Below, piece after piece: positions 58,568 to 64,000 of a DNA stretch of 64,000 nucleotides. A model generated the notes under the pieces. It made no database searches, was not told where the DNA came from, and saw only the letters and a list, made by a program, of their open reading frames with translations. Within the stretch, counting starts at the first letter, position 1. Every line of letters starts with the position of its first letter. The position numbers were made by a program, and so were the translations under genes. The stretch is from Termitomyces sp. T153 (lineage: Eukaryota > Basidiomycota > Agaricomycetes > Agaricales > Lyophyllaceae), in contig JACKQL020000002.1 in NCBI GenBank assembly GCA_018296165.2, positions 2,170,001 through 2,234,000 of the forward strand. The letters are read 5' to 3'.

Positions 58568-58738
58568 AGTGTTGTTGTGACTTTTAATGAATTGGACATG
58601 GTATGTACTGTAAACTTTTCTCGTAGCATGGTCATAGCACCTGTAAGCTTTTGAGTTAGCATCGTAGCCAACCAGAACACATTTAATTGAACGTTTGAAT
58701 ATTTTGGGGTTGTGTCGATTTAGGATAAGGACAAATGC

Positions 58739-59677
58739 TCAGCATCCAATCTCTTGAATGTGTGAGTACAAAGGTTTCTTCCCATACCATAACTCATCCG
58801 GGGTTACTTCACGTATCGTAGAGGTTTTCGTCTTGCCATGGAGATAAGCAGCGGTCAGGTAAAATTTGTCCCATAGAAAAGGTGGACATCTTGCAGTAAG
58901 TCTCATTGCACGTGCCTTCCCTCCTAGTGTACAGTGCATCCTCTCTACTCTCCCCATATGCGCTGAGGTGTAGGGTGCCCCAACCTGTAAGATGATTCCT
59001 TTCTGATGATACCATTCCTTGTGTCTTTCCCCATTGAGCTCACCATCACCACCCGTTCTCAATATCTTCATGCATGATCCTGTCTCGTTTTCACACGCAA
59101 GGATCCAAGCTTTGAGTTTGTTGAAGCTGTTGTTTCTTGACTTCAATGGGATTGACCATGGTTTATTCGTGTAATCATCGACAATGTTCATGATATAATT
59201 ATTACCCATGCGAGATGATACTGCTGCTAGTCCCGTTAAGTCCACCCATACTTTCTCTAACCTCGACAATGCCCTATGCCCCTCCCCTTCCTCACGCTCC
59301 TTTGGTACCGGTGTCCTGGTCTGTTTTCCAAGGATACACTGGTCACATTTTGGGGGTTTGGAAGGGAATGTATGGGGTATACCTTCAATCATGCCTGCAC
59401 ACACCATCTGAAGGATGGATTGATAATTTGCATGTCCTAAACAAAGGTGCCATGACTGTATGTTGGGCGGATCATGAACCGCAAATGCATGATCAGTTAC
59501 AACATTGAGAGTGTAAAGGCCACGATTATGGACTAGGGTTCTGGTGGCCATTGGTCTTCCACTAATTTTCTTTGTTAGGGAGACTCTGGTGTCATCAAAT
59601 GTCACAGACATTTCATGGTCGCGAGCTATTCTGCTGATTGACAGAAGGCGGACAGTAGACTTTGGTATATAGAGCAC
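58739..59677 (-). pseudogene. copia pol, integrase
   Basis: Continuous 312-codon block. GAG-pre-integrase/zinc domain: WHLCLGH and CDQCILGKQ (HHCC). Catalytic core: VWVDLTG (first Asp), RTGGDGELN (second Asp region, with GGDGE in place of the usual DNGGE order), and GRVERMHCTL (Glu). DELWYGKKP is the conserved C-terminal GKxP-like block. The upstream protease part continues to about 59870. Confidence 0.9.
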
Positions 59678-59687
59678 ATTTTCAAGT

Positions 59688-61142
59688 TCAATATACGTTC
59701 CTCCTGATACGTATACCCATATGGTTCCTACACTGATTGCAGCAATAGATGTGCCTCCTACTCCATGTATCTGTCTTGTGGGAATCGAGTCTAGCTTTAT
59801 GAAATTGCCTTGGTTTGGGGAGATATGGGTGGTTGCACTGGAGTTGAGGTAGAATGGCTCTTTGGTTTTGACTCAATAAGATCAATTCGTGATCTTCTTC
59901 AGACGTGTTATTGGCCTTGTACCAGTCCCTGTCCATTTCAGGCCCTATTCTGCACTGTGAACCATGCTCCTCCTCAAGGGCAATCCATGCGTCAAACTCC
60001 AAACCCTCTGCATCAGCCAGAAACCTTGCAGCAGGCAGTGTGTCGTACCCAAGGCCAGCGAACTCTGCCTTTGGAGCATTGGTCGTGGCTGTCTTCAGCG
60101 CCTGCATGGCCAGATATGCTGCAATTGTCACTGGGTCACCCTCTAAAGTAAACGCACTGCTGCCTGCTGGAGTAAACGTGATCTTTGAGACTGCCTTGTC
60201 CCTCTTCTCCCTCTCTTTCCACTTGCCATTGTAGAATGCTAGGCGCGCCTTTTTCAACTCCTTGATTGACTTTTCTGCCATTCCACCACTCTTCAGGATG
60301 CACCAGGGTGCTGTATGGCCAGTATAGATGTGGGCAGGATGCTGGCGAGCCTTGCACACTGTGCATGTGATGTCCTTTGACTGAGATGCCTTGCCAGAGG
60401 CAGCGGCTAGAGCAGAGTCTATGGGTACAGAGGGAGACTTGTCTGCTTCAAGAAGCATCTGCTCCCCTTCCAGAAACAGCCTAATCTCAGTGGGACCGTA
60501 CTTGGATATGTTGCTAGCCTGTCTTAGGTCTTGAGATATGATAGACTGTATATGTGCAAAAGATTTGTCCGACAGCGCGGACAACATGGCTATTGACTTC
60601 AGCAAGTCTTTCGTCACCTCTCCCACATCGAATGCATGGTCAATCTTCTCAAAAATGACATCAACCGTCTTTGTCAGTGGCTCAGAAAGGCTGCACTTAG
60701 CAGTGAGTGCTTCCTGGAGCAGTTGGACCTGTTTAACGGGAACTGCCCCACCATGGTGGTCCTTCAGGTATACCCACAGGGCCCCAGGATCCTCCTCCTC
60801 AGTGCATAACTTTTGTTCGGATGAGGACAGCGCACGTTTCAGAAATGAGCATGCAAGACAGCGATTTGAGGTTCACAAACAATATGCCCATAGTTTGTAT
60901 GTGGCATCTGGTGATGGCATAGAGTCAAAAACATAATCCCACAGCTGTGCTAATGACAACTCAAGTTTCATTGTGTAGGCCCACTCTGTGTATTTTCTGT
61001 TGTCCTTCTCAAGCACATGTCCAGTCCAGGAGGATGTTATCTTCTCAACAGGGAGGACCGTTGGATTGGCTGAGTTGTCAACAGCTCACATTTCAGCAAT
61101 CTGCATAGCAGAGGGGGTCTCGGGAATAATCGGGGGATCCAT
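59688..61142 (-). pseudogene. copia gag, with premature stops
   Basis: Start ATG at 61142 (MDPPIIPETPSAMQIAEM), then an immediate TGA near 61085. The frame continues as EWAYTMKLELSLAQLWDYV, LWVYLKDHHGGA and EKIDHAFDVGEVTKDLL, and has a degenerate zinc-knuckle-like CTVCKARQHPAHIYTGH with WC after it. A second TGA sits near 60880. Typical UBN2-like gag of fungal copia elements. Confidence 0.85.
59837..59845 (-). other. copia protease active site, degenerate
   Basis: Codons AAC TCC AGT read NSS in the context FYLNSSATTHISP, where an aspartic protease requires D-S/T-G. Both outer codons differ from GAC and GGT by one G-to-A change. Confidence 0.7.
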
Positions 61143-61263
61143 AGTAGACAGGGATTCCTCAACTTAATGTAATGGACAGTCGGTCAAATATTCAATGAGC
61201 TCAGCAGTGGCTTGTGGTCTGTTCAAGGTTGTAATGTAACTTCTAAAGGGCAATGCAGCACAA

Positions 61264-61271
61264 GCTCATAA
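61264..61271 (-). other. copia primer-binding site, half-tRNA-iMet type
   Basis: GCTCATAA on the plus strand, two bases from the 5' LTR, matches the anticodon loop of initiator tRNA-Met (GGGCTCATAACCC). Priming by an internally cleaved initiator tRNA is known for Drosophila copia and yeast Ty5. Confidence 0.6.
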
Positions 61272-61273
61272 AC

Positions 61274-61564
61274 TGTTAGAAGTAATAACCTAAGATACAT
61301 GGAGGTTATTCCTCAGTCTCCATACACAGTGACTCAGGTTTCGCATACCTAAGATACATGGAGGTTATTCTAAGGTATGCATAAGTATATTTGTCCATAA
61401 TTTACTAGGTAAGTAATGCACTCACCCTCAGTCTCTGTACACAGTGACTGAGGGTAGTTGTTGTTGCCGTCTATGTGATATACCCTCATATTTTCTCTAT
61501 GAACCTGAGTGCGTCCCTGATCACATCAGTGCGCACAGTGCTCGCGATGTGCTCGACCTCAACA
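61274..61564 (-). repeat. copia 5' LTR (right)
   Basis: 291 bp, same length as the left LTR. Differs at 14 positions; nine of these are CpG in the left copy and TpG or CpA here. Confidence 0.95.
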
Positions 61565-61569
61565 CAATG
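61565..61569. repeat. target site duplication, copia element, right
   Basis: CAATG, identical to 49707-49711. Confidence 0.9.
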
Positions 61570-62857
61570 AAGATCACTCAGGACTGGTCTGCAATAAGGT
61601 AATATGTACCTGTAAAATGCAAAGCACATTTGAAGATTCCCAGATTTAGGCACTACTTAAGATAGTACTGCCAAACTTTGTGTAAGTCATCTATATATAA
61701 AGGATAAGGCTAGATGTGTGACATTCCACATTTTGACCTTGATCAAGTTTCAAAGTCCATAGGATCGTGACGTGTCAACACATTTTGTTGAATTAGCTTG
61801 GTTCCATTTCAAGTGTTGTAATATGGATCCTGTTTTCACCCTCTCTCACCTCCCATGGCATGGAGCAGTGTATGCAACTCCCACCCTCTCTTCCAAATGC
61901 AGCCAGATCACTTCTAAGGTTGAAAAGCTCATCCAGGAAGCATGTACCTGATTTACTAATGTACATGTATTTCTTGTCAATTTTGACACTTGTAAAGATG
62001 AGGATAGTTGAGAATAAGGAATTTTGAGCTTGCTGCATCATGGGATTATCAAAACAGTGCCAAGGTGGAGATGTAATTGGCAGTATGAGTCAGCATGACA
62101 ATTCATGACAAAAGTTTTGAAACCTTCTGCTATGTTGTGATGTCTCTATGGAAAGCCCAGGAAATTTCCCCTTCAACTGTGGATTGTACTTTGAGGGAGG
62201 CAATACCTGTGACCAGAGCTCCAGCCATGTCCACCATTTGACTGGCTTCAACTTCTAATAGAACCAGATCTGGCTCAGTGAATACTGCTTAGTCTGACTC
62301 CACAGATGGTGGATCACCTTGCATGCTTATAGTCATTGGGGAGGAGGGATCCCAAACAGTAGTAATGTCAGGGAACTGCCAATGCACATGCTTGGCTTGG
62401 TCATGTGTTTGGTCACATGATCAGTTGCCATGTGCATTCTGCACAGAACTCACATGGCAAGGTATGCACATGTTTGGTCATGTGTTTGGTCACATGATCA
62501 GTTGCCATGTGCATTCTGCACAGAACTCACATAGCAAGGTATGCACATGTTTGGTAAGGTCATGTGACCAGAGTAATTTTTCTGAACCCTGGCATTGGAG
62601 ATTCTCAGACTTGTTCTCTTTGGATCTCCCTCTGCCAGGTGTGTAGTCCTACTTGTAGACATTGTACTGTGCTGAATAGACTTTGGATCTCCCTCTGCTA
62701 GTTGTGTAACTGAGCTACAGCCTCCAGAGGTTGCCCTTATAGCAGAACAAGTCTCTAGATTTGGTCTGGGAGCCTCCTTTTGATTACCTGAGCTTCTACC
62801 TAGTTCCTCAAAAGATCTCTCCCCCACCAGTGTCTTAGTGCTCCCTGTGCTCCTCCT
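61570..62857. other. CpG-depleted transposon-derived sequence, possible gypsy LTR
   Basis: No gene. From 62366 a sequence starting TGTCAGGGAACTGCC resembles the start of a gypsy LTR and lies before the gag relic, so 62366-about 62750 is a candidate 5' LTR. Its 3' limit and primer-binding site were not resolved. Confidence 0.4.
62401..62554 (+). repeat. 77-bp tandem duplication
   Basis: 62401-62477 repeats at 62478-62554 with a single visible difference (CACATGGCAAGG versus CACATAGCAAGG). Confidence 0.9.
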
Positions 62858-64000
62858 ATGACCCAGCCAACCCCTTCAGCACTTCCTCCTGATGCTTCAA
62901 GCCCCCAGGACAATGCCTGGAGTCATTTGCTGTCCCTGGAAACACAGGTTCAACTTACCCAAGCCTTTTTTACTTCTCACACAGCTGAACTCACTGGACT
63001 CCATCAAACTACTGAAGCAGTGTCCATTTCTCTCTAAGCCCTTCTGAAACATTTCCCCCTTGCTCCTACCACACCTCCTATGCCCCCAGCAGATGCAGAA
63101 TGGTTGGTGTCTGCACCTAGCTCAGGCTTTTTGGCTCCAGCTGCTGCAGAATGGTTTGCATCTGCATCTGGCTTAGGCCTTTCAGCTCTCCATTCTAAAC
63201 TCCCTCGTCCTGCACTCCCTGATGTATATGATGGAGATTGTAAGGTTGGAGAGTGTTTCCTCCAGTCCTGTACCACCTATATCCAGCTGAGCAGTGAAGC
63301 CTTTACCTCAGATGCCTTGAAAATTGCCTGGGTTTTCTCCTATATGAAGGCCAGTCAAGCCTCAACCTATGTGTTGCATATCTTTTGATGCCCAGGAGGA
63401 GTTGAGAGTTTCTCTGGCTGGATGGAGTTTGATAAGGAGTTCCAAGCAGAGTTCTTTCCTCTTGACCCTGCTAAAACCACAGCTCTTTCCCTTCAAGATC
63501 AAACTTAGTATGGTCAAGAAAGGCAGTCACTTGATGAGTACATTGACTCTTTTTGTGCCTTAGTTGAACAGGCTGAATATCCAGATGGTCTACAACTCTG
63601 CCTAACCTTCTGTGATGGACTCCACTCCTCTCTCAGGAATTGCATTGACAGCATGGCAGAGCAGTGCCCAGATGATGAGCATGTTAATACCTGGTACAAG
63701 GTGGCATGTGAGCAGTGGCAGCTTATGAAACTGCAATGCAAGTTGTAGTGGATGCAACCCTCAACCCTTCCTTTCTCTTGTGGAGGGTTCATCCCCCAAG
63801 CTCCCTCCTCCACACCTGCATTAGTACTCCCACAAGTGGGTGCAGCTCCTCGCTTTATGCCTCATGCTGCCCCCTTGTGCTCCTTACCCCAAGGAGTTCC
63901 AATAGATGTTGATGCTTCCTGACAGCAGTCCTCTACTCCTCTGCTGTGTCAATGCTGTGGAAAGGCAGGTCATTTTGCCTGCTACTATTCCCAAGGGCTA
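62858..64000 (+). pseudogene. Ty3/gypsy-type gag relic, runs off window
   Basis: A single frame from ATG 62858 reads a retrotransposon gag: an early helical part (ETQVQLTQAFFTSHTAELT), LPRPALPDVYDGD, ECFLQSCTTYIQL, WMEFDKEFQAEFFPLDP, SLDEYIDSFCALVEQAEYPDG, and a degenerate zinc knuckle CCGKAGHFACYY near 63945-63985 whose last Cys is Tyr. Five in-frame stops at 63035 (TAA), 63386 (TGA), 63506 (TAG), 63746 (TAG) and 63920 (TGA) are each one C-to-T change from CAA, CGA or CAG. The expected pol lies beyond the window. Confidence 0.85.

Larger units (their letters stand above)
49712..61564 (-). mobile_element. Ty1/copia LTR retrotransposon, interrupted by a nested element
   Basis: Bounded by 291-bp LTRs and the duplication CAATG. 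The minus strand carries, in copia order, gag (61142-59688), protease (around 59840), integrase (59677-58739), RT (58567-57891 and 51490-about 50760) and RNase H (to 50029); integrase before RT defines Ty1/copia. The nested element splits RT. Without it and its duplicated TTCAG the element would be 5448 bp, a normal length. Gag has in-frame stops, the protease triad is lost, and gag and pol are out of frame, so this copy is dead. LTR divergence is 14/291. Confidence 0.95.

Overview
The window looks like nuclear DNA of a basidiomycete, most likely an Agaricomycete. Nearly every conserved gene is broken by many spliceosomal introns of about 46-65 bp. The gene set is that of a filamentous fungus: C-22 sterol desaturase for ergosterol, a second P450, a GH16 glucanase, an Amt/MEP ammonium channel, Vac8 and a dienelactone hydrolase. 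The right quarter is filled with LTR retrotransposons. I rebuilt exon structures by eye from splice signals and checked that reading-frame phases close, so most internal coordinates are exact unless marked approximate.

Layout, 1-49706 (gene-dense): 3' part of a ROK1/DDX52 helicase (+); HMG-box relic (+); CCA-adding enzyme (-); acyl-protein-thioesterase-like gene that lacks its nucleophile serine (-); VAC8 (+); GH16 glucanase (+); BAG-domain co-chaperone with a heat-shock-element-like promoter (+); frameshifted relic of an uncharacterised family (-); GYF-domain protein (-); SLC33-type acetyl-CoA transporter (-); cytochrome P450 (+) tail to tail with ERG5 (-); small LEA-like mitochondrial protein (+); eIF4A (+); ATP11 (+); NAD(P)-binding pseudogene (-); lipoyl/octanoyl transferase (-); amber-interrupted unknown reading frame (-); ammonium transporter (+); prenylcysteine oxidase-like flavoprotein (-); F-box-like relic (+); an unrecognised small four-exon gene (+); dienelactone hydrolase (-); seven-TM DUF7702-type membrane protein (-); LAS1 ribosome-biogenesis factor (+). 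CCA1, ATP11, the lipoyl transferase and the LEA-like protein all act, or can act, in mitochondria.

Layout, 49707-64000 (transposons): a Ty1/copia element on the minus strand (49712-61564, 291-bp LTRs, target duplication CAATG) is split inside its reverse transcriptase by a younger LTR element on the plus strand (51491-57890, LTRs of 1277 and 1174 bp, target duplication TTCAG). The inserted element has no recognisable gag-pol. It carries on its antisense strand a three-exon gene whose two introns have survived retrotransposition. To the right lies a Ty3/gypsy-type gag relic in sequence almost free of CpG.

No rRNA, tRNA or CRISPR feature was found. The strongest unusual signals are the antisense intron-bearing gene inside the nested retroelement, the footprint of CpG decay over the transposon block, and the serine-less thioesterase-like protein.
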